The notes below the pieces were generated by a model. That model was not told the DNA's origin. It made no database searches and saw only the letters and a program-made list of their open reading frames with translations. DNA of 64,000 nucleotides from Hirsutella rhossiliensis. Its lineage: Eukaryota > Ascomycota > Sordariomycetes > Hypocreales > Ophiocordycipitaceae. The stretch lies in assembly GCF_020360975.1 (NCBI RefSeq), contig NW_025408677.1:1798001-1862000 (forward strand). Reading direction: 5' to 3'. Shown in pieces: positions 11,559-22,659 of this stretch; the stretch's first letter is position 1, and every line of letters begins with the position of its first letter. The position numbers and the translations under genes were made by a program.

Positions 11559-12659
11559 TCAAAAGCCCGCCTTGTCCAAGAACACAATCTCAACCCGCCT
11601 CCTCGCGGCAACCAGTGACCTCGCGCGCCGTACGCCTCCGCGGGCGCTGCCCACCTCCCCGCGCCTCGCCGGAGCAGCCTCCTGGAACCTGGAAAGGTCG
11701 GGCTTGGGCATGTTTGGCTTGGAGTACCAACCGTCGCCGTTGTTGCCGTAATACATGTCGTCCTTGGGGTCGTACCATTCGCCATTCTCCAGCTGGTACC
11801 ACCCGTCCTCTGCCGCTACCGCTTTGAGGGCCTTGGTGGCTTCGTTGTCGTCGGATTCCGGTATGATCTTTTCGGAAATGCGGACTAGGCGGGTGAGGGG
11901 CTTCCCGACTTGGTCGAAGATGGGCGTGTTTACCTCGCAGGCCTCGAATTTATAAGGCTGGTTAGGCGGGTGAGACGGGCAGTGCTTCTGCCCAAAGGCC
12001 TTGAACTGGTTGGATGGAGCGCGGGAGAACTTGCCGACGCAAGCGTCTATCTCGGCGCCGCAGACGATGATGGGCCGGAGCTTGCAGGATCCAGATATCT
12101 TGAGATGAAAGGTCCAAGTCTCGATGCGGCAGTCATAGCCGGGCTTGCACGTCGTGTGAATCGACACTGCCTTTGTCTTGTAATTCCCCGTCGTCCACGA
12201 CTTGGAGTATCCCGCCGAGATGCCGAGGGCGACGCTCTCGGCGCCCGCCGTCAATTGCGCCCCAATCTGCCAGCCCTCGGTGGTGCTGTCTATGCTGGTC
12301 GTCGACTGCTCCACCGAGAACGTAATGTCGTCGTCGCCCATGTTTATGATGCTGTTCTCCATGTACGGAGTATAGTAGATGGTGACATTCGGCTGGTATG
12401 GGGTCGAGGTCGGCTTCGAAGGCCGCGGCTGGGCCATCTCCTTTCTTATTTTGAATTCAACCGGATTGCATGTCATGGTCCACGGCCAAGCAGTCGGCTC
12501 AGACACCAGATTAGTGTCAAACGTGGGAGGGTGTCCCCAGTCGATCCTGACGTCGCGCTTCAGCCTGGATGTGAAGCTCTTGACCACCGCATGCTGCAGG
12601 TGGAGATTGCAAAGCCCGCCGGCGGCGAACAAGACGGGAAACAAAGTGTCGGACCTCAT
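11559..12659 (-). CDS. Secreted, Kex2-processed Cys-rich protein with a Ser/Thr-rich beta-strand region, 366 aa
   Basis: Single exon with ATG at 12659. Residues 1-17 are a signal peptide (FPVLFAAGGL core). A Lys34-Arg35 dibasic site is a likely Kex2 cleavage point, giving a mature form from Asp36. The mature part has eight Cys, seven of them concentrated after residue about 170. Residues about 115-165 alternate hydrophobic with Ser/Thr residues (TTSIDSTTEGWQIGAQ, ALGISAGYSKSWTTG). That pattern resembles the membrane-inserting stretch of aerolysin-type beta-pore-forming proteins. The resemblance is weak and unproven. A Trp/Tyr/Asn-rich patch (GWYQLENGEWYD, GNNGDGWYSKP) precedes an Arg-rich C-terminus. 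I do not recognise the family, and function is unknown. A TATA-like element lies about 85 nt upstream. The neighbour converging on it is the secreted phosphatase-like gene. Confidence 0.75.
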   Translation of the reverse strand: MRSDTLFPVLFAAGGLCNLHLQHAVVKSFTSRLKRDVRIDWGHPPTFDTNLVSEPTAWPWTMTCNPVEFKIRKEMAQPRPSKPTSTPYQPNVTIYYTPYMENSIINMGDDDITFSVEQSTTSIDSTTEGWQIGAQLTAGAESVALGISAGYSKSWTTGNYKTKAVSIHTTCKPGYDCRIETWTFHLKISGSCKLRPIIVCGAEIDACVGKFSRAPSNQFKAFGQKHCPSHPPNQPYKFEACEVNTPIFDQVGKPLTRLVRISEKIIPESDDNEATKALKAVAAEDGWYQLENGEWYDPKDDMYYGNNGDGWYSKPNMPKPDLSRFQEAAPARRGEVGSARGGVRRARSLVAARRRVEIVFLDKAGF

Positions 12660-13635
12660 CTTGGGGCAAGAGGAGCTGTCGACGCGTCCAACAAGGCACA
12701 GGCCGAGGAATGGCTCCCCTTGGAACCGTCTCGTCTCGAAGCCATATATTTATGTCAAGACGACAGAGATGGGATCAATAGAGCAAGACACTCGGTGACT
12801 AGATAGTGATATGCCACGTGCCGCATCTGCAAGACTCAAATATTGGCCCCATCGGCTTCGGCGGGATTACTTCTTGGCTGCCCCGGGCCTCTCTCTCAAC
12901 ACCACCTCGGGAGCTCGTGGCAGCGGCTACCTCTTGACTCCTGAGCTTCGGGACGGGCTCTCGGCCACATCGAGCTCAGCGGACCGGCTCCTATTGGCTC
13001 ACTTGACCTTCTTAACCGCCGTCTCCACCGCTCGTGCCTGAAGCAGGCTGCAGGTCCAACAACCGACATGGACTATATTGCGTGTCACAGCGTTGCGGAT
13101 CCTGGCGGCTCGAGAGCATACACCACGAAAGAATCGTTCGACGTCGAGATTCGGATTGTGTATGCGCATCAGTATGCTACGGGGTGCCTGTAACGGAGCC
13201 TGTAACGGAGCCTCATGTCTGCTTTCCGGCGCGGCCCCTGCATTCCGAAATGAATGGCGAGACCAAGAGGTTCCGACGGAAACTTGTCCAACCCATCGGA
13301 CGTCTCGAGGAAACAAGGCCACTCTGACTGGCTAAACTCGACATCACAAACCACACGCACGTCAACATGTAACCTCTAAATTCGGGCTCCTCTGCCGAGT
13401 ACCGTCTATCTTCATCCTCCTGTGCCGTGGTCCACCAAGTGCCAGCCTCGTCGAGATCCTCCAATCCCAACGCGTCTTGCCTTCGGCAAATACCCGCATC
13501 TAGCCGTGTCTATAGGTAGACCGTCATAAAACCATTACCAAAATGTCACCAATCACTTTTTTTCGTCACCGACCCTCGCGACACGATACAAACAAGACAA
13601 AATGCAAATACGCGGTCGTCGCTACGGGGCCCGTA
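12660..13635. other. Intergenic region between the secreted gene and the eEF3 3' end
   Basis: No gene supported. A 12-bp tandem duplication (CCTGTAACGGAG twice) occurs near 13188-13212. Confidence 0.45.
12743..12754 (-). promoter_or_regulatory. TATA-like element of the Cys-rich secreted gene
   Basis: Read on the minus strand this is CATAAATATATG, about 85 nt before the ATG at 12659. Confidence 0.5.
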
Positions 13636-16600
13636 TTACTCGTCCTCGTCGCTGAACACCTCCTCACCACGCTTGCGGCGAGCCATGCGCTCTGTCGGAC
13701 ATGTATTAGCATCGTCGCCTTAAAAGAGCCTCGCGCAATGCACCACTTACCCTTCTTCTTCTTACGCGCCTCGGAAGACGTCAGCTTCGCCTTCTTCTTG
13801 GTCGTGACAATCTTGTTGCCCATGGCATCAAACTTGTCCTCTTCGTCATCGTCACCCTGCTTGAGGCGGGGACCAGCGCCCTGACCGCTGACCCAGTTGT
13901 GGCCCGAAGGCGTCATCTGACCGTCCATGACGGCCCAGACCTCTTCCGTCAGGTCCTTGGTGAACTCGGCCGAGTGGGTGATGATGATGACACCGCCCTC
14001 GAACTTCTTCAGGGCCTTGGACAGGGCACCGAGCGAGTCGCGGTCCAGGTAGTTGGTGGGCTCGTCGAGAACGATGAGATGGGGGCGCTGCCACGAGCAA
14101 GCAGCCAGCACAGTCTTGACACGCTGGCCACCAGACAGGCCGCGCATGCGAGAGTGGGAGACGAGCTCGGCGTCGAGGCCAAAGTTGGCGCAGTGCACCT
14201 CAATCTCCTTGCGGACCAGGGGACGGAACTGGCCGGAGGCCAGGGCCTCCTTCATGTCCACGTCGGCAACCATCTTCTGGTGAGAGGCCAGCAGCTCGTT
14301 TCGGGGCAGCCAAGCGTTGTCCGCCGTCATCATGGGCGTCCAGCGCTCGTTCTTCATGCCCACGTTTTCGCCGATCGCAAACGAGCACTCGTACTCGTAG
14401 CTGTTCTTGAACTTTCTGCGCGAGTTGATGCCAATGACGCGGCGCTGCGTGTTTTCGACCATGAAGATCTTGTCCATGGCCTTCTCGTCGGCCTCGGTGA
14501 TGATCTTGTTGGCTCGGTCCATGGTCTCGCGATCCTCACCAGTCTGAAATCGCCACTGGATGTACTCTGAGGGCGTCTTGTCCAGGTGGTTGTCGATGTG
14601 GGCAAAGGCGTGCTGCTTGATGTAGGCGATACGGATGTTCTCGTGCTGGTAGATCTCACCCTGGGTCGGGATGAGCTCACCCGTCAAGACGTTGATCAGG
14701 GTCGACTTGCCGGCACCGTTGGGACCGATGACGGCAATACGAGAGCCGAGAGAGCACTGGAAGCTAATGTCCATGATCTGAGGCTTCGAGGTGCCGGGGT
14801 ACTGGAATGACATCCTGGTGGCGCGCAGAATGGCCTTGGCCTTGGTCTTGACGCCCTCGAGGAAACCGGGCTCGGGGAAGGCGAACTCCATCTCGGAGGC
14901 GCCGAGCTCGTAGTACGACTTGGCAGACGGCACGCGCTTGACGAACTCGGCCAGGTTGCCGCGGTAGCGCTTGAGCTTGAAGCGCTCGTAGTGGACAATG
15001 TGCTGGCAAACGTTGTCGAGGAAGCTAGAGTCGTGAGAGACGATAATGGAGGTGCAGGGAGAGTTGGTGAGGTAGTCCTCCAGCCACTTGACGTTCTTCA
15101 CGTCCAAATGGTTGGTGGGCTCGTCGAGCAGCAGAATGTCGGGAGCCTCGAAGACGGCACGGCACAGGGCAAGCTTCATCTTCCAGCCACCAGACAAGGC
15201 GGTGATTTCGCCGCTGATCATGATCGGGGTGAAGCCAAAGTCAACCAGCTGCTTCTCGACGTCAGCCTGGGTCGTCGTCACACCAGCCTCGGACAGCTTC
15301 TTCATGGTCCAGTCGATGGTGGTCATCTCGGTGTCGGCCGAGTCGAGGTCGTGCTCGACGAAGACGGTCTTGACCTCGCTCTGCTTGGGGAAGCCCTCGA
15401 CTTGCTCGTTGTTGATGGCGCGCATTAGAGTTGACTTGCCGGAACCGTTGGGGCCGCAAAGACCGTAGCGCTGACCGCGCTTGAGGCGCAGATGAGTCTG
15501 ATTGAGGAGAATCTTGGCACCGTAGGCGAGGGAGAAGGTGCAGTTGCAGAGATCCTCGCCCTCCTCGTCGTCGGCATCGCCCTCCTCGGCCTCGGCGGCA
15601 CCTGGAGAGGCACGCTTGCGCAGGTTATGGACCATGGACTCGGCGTTGTCGATACCAGTGACGACGGCAACGTAGGGCTTGAGGCTCTCAACCCAAACGG
15701 CGGACTCGGTCTCCTTCTCGTCAATGAGCTGGCCGGCAATGGCGGCAATGTGCTCGGCGACGGGGCCCATCTTGTCGAGGTAGTTGGCGTATTTGCCGGT
15801 GAAGACCTCCTTGACCTTGCCAAGGACGACGTTGAGGTCACCGTCGTTGCGGGCCTCGGGAATCTTGCCGTCCTTGACGTTGCCGACGCGGCTGAGGGTG
15901 TCCAAGGCCTGCTTGGTCTTCTCGCGAGCCTCGGGATCAGCCAGGTTGTCAAAGTTCTTTTGCAGGCCAGGCATCATCTTGGGCAGGAAAGGGGCGACAA
16001 TATTGGGGTCGTCGACGAGCTTGCACATGTTGTCAACAATGACGGCCGCTTTTCGCTTGATGGCAGTCTCGCGCTCGGCCAGACCACGATCCAGTAGGGG
16101 GACCATGAGGGCTAGAGTGGGCTCCTGGACCTCGGTGACGAAGGTGGTGGCACCAAGCAAGTGGACCGTCTCGGGGACGTTCTCGGGCTTTGCGATACAC
16201 TTGATGAGCTCGGGGATGAAGCGCTCGATATCCCTGTTGACGATCAACTGGCAGATTTGCTCCATGGTCTTGTAGGCGCGTTCCTTGACCTCCTTCTTGG
16301 TGTCCCACATGGACTCGGAGACGACGGGGATGAGCTCGGGGACGCGGAAGGCCAGCTGGGCGGGGGCAGTCTTGATGAGGGTGTCAATGAAGTCGAGAGC
16401 CGTCATCTTCTCGGGCCACTTCTGGGCGTTGCGGAGAGAGTCCATGATGGCGGGGAGGGCGGCCTTGACGGCATTGCCGTTCAGAGCGCCGGCGACGGCG
16501 AGGACGGCGGCGGAGGCGGCATTCTTGACGGCCGTGATCTTGTCGCCGACAGCAGCCAAAAGGCTGGGGAGAAGGACGACGAGGTAGGGCTCGACGGAAG

Positions 16601-17123
16601 CCGAGACTTCCGAGTGCGAGGCAATGGCGGCGACGGCCGTGCAAGCTCTCTCGCGGGCGACGGCATCCTTCTTGTTGCCGAGTTGCTTCTTGAAGCTCTC
16701 AAAAGTCCTGGGGAAGAGGTTCCGTTAGCGCCTTGCACGCATGTGCAGGGTCCCGATGCGGCGGCAAGACTTGGGCCAAGGTCGCGACACTAACAAGGAG
16801 GAGGCGAATCGTGCAGCGGCCACAGTGAAATTTGGGAGGGGTGAGGTGGGGGAACGCATGTACTGTACAGTGAGGGCGGGGGGGAATGCGACTGGCCGAA
16901 ACAAGAAAAAAAATTCCCCAAATCCCCCAGCACCTTGTGCGCCGGAGGCGAGGGAGTAAGGAAATACTCACTTTGCAGGAACGGCCTGGTCCTCGATGCG
17001 ACCGTTGATGAAGCTGGCGAGCTCAATGGATGACTCCTTGACCTCTGCCGCGTCCTTGGAGACGGTGAGCTTTTGGAAGAGCTCGTCCAGAACCTTGACG
17101 GACTGGGCGTTTTCGGAAGGCAT
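13636..17123 (-). CDS. TEF3: Translation elongation factor 3 (eEF3), 1054 aa
   Basis: Three exons on the minus strand: 16972-17123, 13751-16707 and 13636-13691. Intron 1 (16708-16971, 264 nt, long for this window) has GTGAGT and CCCCAG. Intron 2 (13692-13750) has GTAAGT, GCTAAT and CGACAG. Reading through intron 2 gives a false C-terminus. Splicing gives the expected [22 protein letters not shown] end. eEF3 is the fungus-specific ribosomal ATPase that releases deacyl-tRNA from the E site. HEAT repeats fill about residues 1-315. ABC1 carries [20 protein letters not shown] and [14 protein letters not shown]2 carries [20 protein letters not shown] and [10 protein letters not shown], with the chromodomain-like insert between its motifs. 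A basic C-terminal tail follows. Strong codon bias fits very high expression. Confidence 0.97.
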
Positions 17124-19171
17124 GGTGATGGGTATAAGTCGGTCGACGAGGGTCACGTAGAGGAAAAGGAAACCGAAGCTCTATAAACGAACTGGCGTCT
17201 TTGGGATGAACTCGGAGACTCGAGAGTCTGGTCTATCGTGAGGATGGGAAGCCCACAGAGTCGACTCTGCTTTATCGCGGCTTTTTTTGTCTTGGTAGAT
17301 CGGCAACGCGGGGCTGTCCACCGATGGAGGGGAACAGCTCGACGAGGAGGAGTGGTGGGAAGCGGATGGGTCCACGATTCGCCTTGGAGGAGACGAACAG
17401 AAGATGAGGATGAATATGAGAGAGAGAGAGGACGAAGAGGACAGACGGAGGGAGAGAGTGGGAAAAAGGGGAGAGGGAGAAAAATGGGGGGGAAGACTGG
17501 GGCGGAAGACGAAAAGTGGGAGGGAGACGCCGGGGGCGATTAGTTTTATGCCTTGTCCCTTGGGGGCACAATTTTTTTTTCTTTTTGATTCTTATTGGAG
17601 GCCCTCGACTCTCTTCCCAGGGCGAGGTAGATTTTTCTTTGCCGCATGTAACCCCTCAGTGCTGGGGCCTGCACATGGGCGGCAGAGGGGGGTTGAGGGG
17701 TACAAGATAAAAAAATTCGCAAGGTTTGAGGCTTATCGGACTTTATCGGGACGCGCTAAGCCCGAAGGGCAGTAAGACGGCAAAGGCGGTGAGTGAGTCT
17801 TTGTCCGGCGCGCAGCCAGCCAGATACGGATGATTGGCAATGATGGGAAATGCAGTCCTCTATAGGTCCGCATCCTGGCGGCTGTTTACTTAAATTTTAA
17901 TTTTTGTCTTCGCCGACGACCTCGCTGGCCGCCTACGTCAAATATTTGTGGCAAAAGTTTGCTTGGCCAAGGCACCAAAGACAGTGCTTGGTACAGTCGA
18001 CATTCTCGAAACACGGACACTTGGTCCGTCCCAAGAGAAAACCGGCACTCCGGCCTAGGCTGAATTCCCCCTTGGGGCGCAGGGGCGGAGAAAGCGACCT
18101 CTCACCAGGGAGCAGGTTCTCTCCTCTTTGCCCTCTGACACCAATCTCAGGCCTGACCGACTTTGTTGCGCAGTGACTCTTTCGGCCCGCCCTCAGACAC
18201 TTGTCCCACCCAAGACATTCATTCTTGCCCATCGGGACATGTTCGTCACTAGCAACGTACACGAGAATATTGAGACTTTCAGCACGCGACTGGCTTGGCC
18301 GGTCCAGTCAGAATTGTAACACGACCAGGCGTGAAACAGCCCTGTCCGTCACTACTTGCGGCTCATCAAAGTCAAGATCCAGCTCGATTCGATAGCTCTG
18401 GCTCGTGGAGTGTCTCAGGCCGTGCTACCAAGCGAACCGTTGACTGTGTCCTTGAAAACAAAATTGCCAAGGTGCAGTGTAGATGACCTCTCGTCGGCCA
18501 GGCACCCACCACTTAGACCACGCTTCACCTTGTATCATCATGTATGCCAGGCACTATCTTGTCGTGTCGTCAAGTTTCCGGTTACACCTCACTCGTTGAC
18601 GATTCCGCACCACCTGCCCAGTCCTCCACGGCCCACGCAGCCGCCCCGTTCCCTTCCCGCTCTGCCCGTCTGCTCCCTTCCCTCCCCTTGCCCAGGCCCC
18701 TTGCTGACATGTCTTCCCATCACTTCATTTTCCGATCGCATTCATTTCACAGGCAGAAATTAGAGTTCCCTTGAACGATCAACGGAGAGGAACCTTGTCC
18801 TGCACTAGGCTCTCGCCAGCCAAGATAGGAAAGACAACTCACTGGCCGTCAAACAGCGCCACAGTACGAGACCTCATGCACGAGCCTAAATAAGTCGCGT
18901 CATCGTCACCTGGCAGAGCTGAGCCGCTGTTCCAGGTCAAGATATGTCTACATCCACGTCTATGTAGAGATGGATATATGCATAACAACATGCTGGGCAC
19001 ATAGGCATCCGTTCATCAAGACATCCTTCCCCTGCATTTACTCTCCTCGCCTCGGTCAAGCCATCAAAGTCTGGGCATAAACTCCTCGGCCAACCTCCCC
19101 ACCAGTCGTGATGCAGCCGACAAGCTTTCCCACCATGCAACGCCGTGAAAACCTCCTTCTTCGTGTTGTCC
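17124..19171. other. Promoter of eEF3 and intergenic region, 2 kb
   Basis: Upstream of eEF3 on the minus strand lie a TTTATAG element near 17180 and long C/T-rich tracts between about 17400 and 17530. Short poly-T and poly-A runs occur at about 17570-17585. No other gene was supported. A 109-codon minus-strand frame at 17933-18262 has no recognisable features. Confidence 0.5.
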
Positions 19172-21209
19172 CTACTGCTTCTTACCTGCGTCTTCCTTCA
19201 AGCTGACGATGCGGTTGAGAACAATCTTTTCCGCCGTCGTGTCCGAGTCCATGGCCTAACAGACGTCTCGCGTTAGCAACGACATGAATCTCCCCCAGCA
19301 ATCGTCCTTCAGATGGGATAGTGACTCACAAAGTAGGCCACCCGCATCGCCTGGAACCGCACGCTCTCGGGGCCCCCCTTTCCGAGCTCGCTCTCGCCGG
19401 CCGCCTCGGGCCACGGCGCGCGACGCCTCACCTCGTCGAAGCCCGACTCGATCAAGGCCTCGGGGTAGATGTCCAGGCTGTCCGGGTTGACGTCGTTCAG
19501 GAAACCGCCTTCTGCCTCGCTCGGTTTCTCCGACTTGAAGAGCGACTTGTGAACACGAGCCTCGACCTTCCTCGACCCCTCCGTACCGACCCACTGGATG
19601 TATGCCTTGGCCTTCTTCGTCTCCTTGTCAAATACGCCGCGAATCTCGGTAACTTTGCCAGTCGCCTCGTCCTTGGTAAACGAGACGGCCTTGACCGGGA
19701 AAGGGGCGTTGAGAAGCCCAACAGTCTTGCCAGGCGCAAGTCGGAAGTAGTCCTTGCTATCCACCTCCCTAAAATCATCTCGCTCAATGTACACGGTCGA
19801 GGTAAACGTGACCTTGTGCGAGCCCATCTTGGGGTCCTTGGGAGAGAACGGGAGTTCGACCTCGATGGCGGCGGCGTCCTCAATCACCAGCGGTACGGGA
19901 TCGAGGACCATCATCAGCCGAGGGACCGTCTTCTCCAGGTACCTTCGAATGGTCTGCTCAAAGCGCTGGATCTGAATGGTGGTGGTGCTCGTGGTGACAC
20001 CCAGTTCGTTGACAAACTCGAGGATCGCGCCCGGAGGAACGCCGCGTCGGCGGATAGCGATCAGGGTATAGAGTCGCGGGTCATCCCAGCTTGGCACAAT
20101 CTTATTCTTTACCAGTTCGATGAGTTTCCGCTTGGACAGAACAGTGCCAGACAGGTTCAGCCGTCCGTACTCCCTCTGCATCGGCTCGTAGACCTCGAGC
20201 GATTTATTCAGCCATTCGTACGAGACGCGACTCAGGACAAACTCGGTGGTGCAGAGTGAGTGCGTGATGCCCTCGAAGCTGTCGCACAAACAGTGGGTAA
20301 AGTCGTACGTGGGATATATCTTCCAGTCCCAACCGGTTCGGTGATGAGGCTGGTCCGTCTTGATGCGATAGGCCGCAAGATCCCACATTTGGGGGTTTCC
20401 ATCGGTAATGTCCTGCTTCATGCGTAGAATCACCTCCTTGGCCTTGTACTTGCCGGCGCGCATGTCTCGGAACTTGGCCAAGTTATCTTCTACTGACTGC
20501 TCGGCGTGCTGGCAGCGATACCGGGGATTTGCGCCCAGGCCCCCACGCTGGAGCTTCATTTCAGCGTCTAGGCTCCCGGCACGTCAGTCACGAGTCGGGA
20601 CAAGGCTTCTCGAGGCGCCTAGGCTCCAAACAGGTCCTACTTACCGTTGCAGGCGCAAACATAGGCCTTGCCGAGCGTCACAAGCTTCTCGGCCATCTCG
20701 TAGAGCCTCTCAAAGTTGTCGCTCGAGTAGGTGATCTTGGATGGCTCGAACCCCAGCCACCGTACCACCTCCAGGATTGAGGCGAAGTATCTCTCTTCCT
20801 CTCCCTCCGGGTTGGTATCGTCGTATCGCAGGTAGCAGACGCCGCCGTGGTGCCTGGCGAAGCCAAAGTTGACGGCAATGGCTTTGGCATGGCCAATGTG
20901 CAGGTAGCCATTGGGCTCGGGCGGGAATCGGGTGACGACATTGTTGACTGGGCGCTCCTTGTAGACGTCATCGAGGAAGCCCTGCTTGAACATCGCGTCT
21001 GGGTCAATCGGCTGCTCCTCGGCCTTCTGGGCAGGGGTCGGCGCCTGCTTGCTGGGTCCGGCAGCGGCCTTTTCTTGTCGCGCCTTCTCCTGCGCGGCCT
21101 TCTTGGCTCGTTTCTGCTGGCGTTTTTTCAACTCGGCCTTGGAGACCACGTCCCCAGTCTCCTCGTCGAGCTGGAGCTTGGCCATGGACTTGGATACATC
21201 GTCAGCCAT
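19172..21209 (-). CDS. GLN4: Glutaminyl-tRNA synthetase, cytosolic, 628 aa
   Basis: Three minus-strand exons: 20645-21209, 19330-20567 and 19172-19255. Intron 1 (20568-20644) has GTAAGT and CCTAG and joins CACN to [10 protein letters not shown]. Intron 2 (19256-19329) has GTGAGT and GTTAG and joins VAYF to AMDSD. The enzyme charges tRNA-Gln in the cytosol. The class I HIGH motif is in [15 protein letters not shown] (residues about 96-110), and VLSKRKL is the KMSKS-type loop. The C-terminal half is the beta-barrel anticodon-binding domain. The N-terminus is a short Lys/Ala-rich extension. The YqeY-like domain seen in the longer budding-yeast enzyme is absent. The gene is divergent from the macro-domain gene, with about 500 bp between start codons. 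Confidence 0.96.
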
Positions 21210-21706
21210 TTTGCTGCGGCGTGGCGTAGGATAGGGTCCGGGTAACGAGGATGCGCGTCAGGGACTGCTTCGAGTGGCAGATGAGATATTATAAGGCGAG
21301 AGCGAAACTGTGCTGTCCAGGGATAAATGAGTCAAATCCAAGGGTCGTTGGGTCAGAGGATAGCGGGGTTGATTGTGGCTGGTCCTTCTTCAAGGAGGGG
21401 TCGCCAAAACGGCAATCGGTCTGACGCTACCTACTACCTAGCTATAGGGTAGGCCCTCCTGCGCGACCACATAAGACTTTCCCCTACGATAATTACAACT
21501 ACACCCCAACTTATTGAACTTCGCCCAACAATGATTCATACAATTCTTAACCAGTGAATTACGACATCTCTCATCTCAAACGTGAATAGCCCATCTCGTC
21601 TTCTGATTCACCTCCACGCTATCACATCAACACCGCAACCCCAACTCTTTCGACTTGCAGCTTACACTGCAGCTACTCGGTACAAGCCAGGCTCCTCCAA
21701 ACCACC
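21210..21706. promoter_or_regulatory. Shared divergent promoter region GLN4 / macro-domain gene
   Basis: 497 bp lie between opposing start codons. The region contains a TTATAA-type element near 21287-21293 on the GLN4 side and an ACCTAC/TAGG repeat cluster at about 21428-21450. Confidence 0.5.
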
Positions 21707-22333
21707 ATGGCCACCATCAAGGCTCTCGGAGACATACCGACTCTGGTCCAGCTCTATCACTCTACCGCTCCCCTCCAGGCACCGCCCCCATCGGCAAATG
21801 CCCCGCTCCCCTCCTCCGCCATCAACGCCCGCGTCGGCCTCACCCGCGGGGACATCACCAAGCTGCGACTCGACGCCATCGTCAACGCCGCCAACACCTC
21901 CCTCCTCGGCGGAGGCGGGGTCGACGGCGCCATCCACCGCGCTGCGGGGCCCGAGCTCCTCGCAGAGTGCCGTGGCCTCGGCGGCTGCCCCACGGGCCAG
22001 GCCAAGATCACTCGCGGCTATCGCCTCCCTGCTAGAAACGTCATCCACACCGTCGGCCCCGTGTACAGTCACGCGGATCCACAGCGTAGCGAGCGTTTCT
22101 TGCGAAGCTGCTACCAGGAAAGCCTTGAGGTGGCGGCCAAGAAAGGCGTCAAATCGCTTGCCTTCAGCTGCATCAGCACCGGAGTCTATGGATACCCCAG
22201 CAAAGACGCCGCCCAGGTGGCTTGCGAGACTGTCAGGAAGTTTCTAGAGACAGACGCCGGCAAGATCGAGAGAGTTGTGTTTGTCACATTTGAACAGAAG
22301 GACGTGGCTTCCTACGAAGCGATGATCCCGTAA
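21707..22333 (+). CDS. Macro-domain ADP-ribose / O-acetyl-ADP-ribose hydrolase (MacroD type), 208 aa
   Basis: The frame runs from ATG at 21707 to TAA at 22333. The macro domain covers residues about 42-205. DAIVNAANTSLLGGGGVDGA (residues 56-75) holds the ADP-ribose-binding Asn and Asp, including Asn60, Asn63 and Asp73. GYRLPARNVIHTVGP follows, and SCISTGVYGYP forms the phosphate loop. MacroD enzymes remove mono-ADP-ribose from acidic side chains and deacetylate O-acetyl-ADP-ribose made by sirtuins. The stop codon falls inside CCGTAAGT, which looks like a splice donor. An acceptor at GTGCGCAG (about 22384) would give only Pro-Cys before a stop, so both models end at almost the same residue. 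It is divergently paired with GLN4. Confidence 0.9.
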   Translation: MATIKALGDIPTLVQLYHSTAPLQAPPPSANAPLPSSAINARVGLTRGDITKLRLDAIVNAANTSLLGGGGVDGAIHRAAGPELLAECRGLGGCPTGQAKITRGYRLPARNVIHTVGPVYSHADPQRSERFLRSCYQESLEVAAKKGVKSLAFSCISTGVYGYPSKDAAQVACETVRKFLETDAGKIERVVFVTFEQKDVASYEAMIP

Positions 22334-22659
22334 GTCGACTCACCCGTTCGCCCTCCCGCCATGTCAACGATCTGTTGTGCGCAGTTGCTGATGCAGCAAC
22401 TCCAACCTAAAGCAAGTACTTCCCCCCCGGAAGGGAGGAGGAAGCCGAGGACAAGTGACATCATTGCACTATCTGGAGTTGCAGTGTGGTTGGGCAGTTG
22501 GGGAGTTCCAGTGCAAGCCTACCAGCGGCTTTTCCAATCATGATACCCCCATAAGCGCCATTGCCGCGCACATCTATGTTAAAGAATACAAGGTGTATCA
22601 CTCATCTCTGGCTCCCTCGTTTCATCAGTGCTCAGCGTCCCTCCCACGAAATATCTTAG
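22334..22659. other. Convergent 3' region between macro-domain gene and YVC1
   Basis: The region holds the possible terminal intron of the macro-domain gene and the 3' UTRs of both genes. No separate gene is supported. Confidence 0.4.

Noticed and set aside
6582..15000. Secondary-metabolite gene cluster around the permease
   Set aside because: No polyketide synthase, NRPS, terpene synthase or tailoring enzymes are present nearby.
17933..18262. 109-codon Cys-containing minus-strand frame between eEF3 and GLN4
   Set aside because: No signal peptide, no recognisable domain, and an equal-length frame on the other strand.
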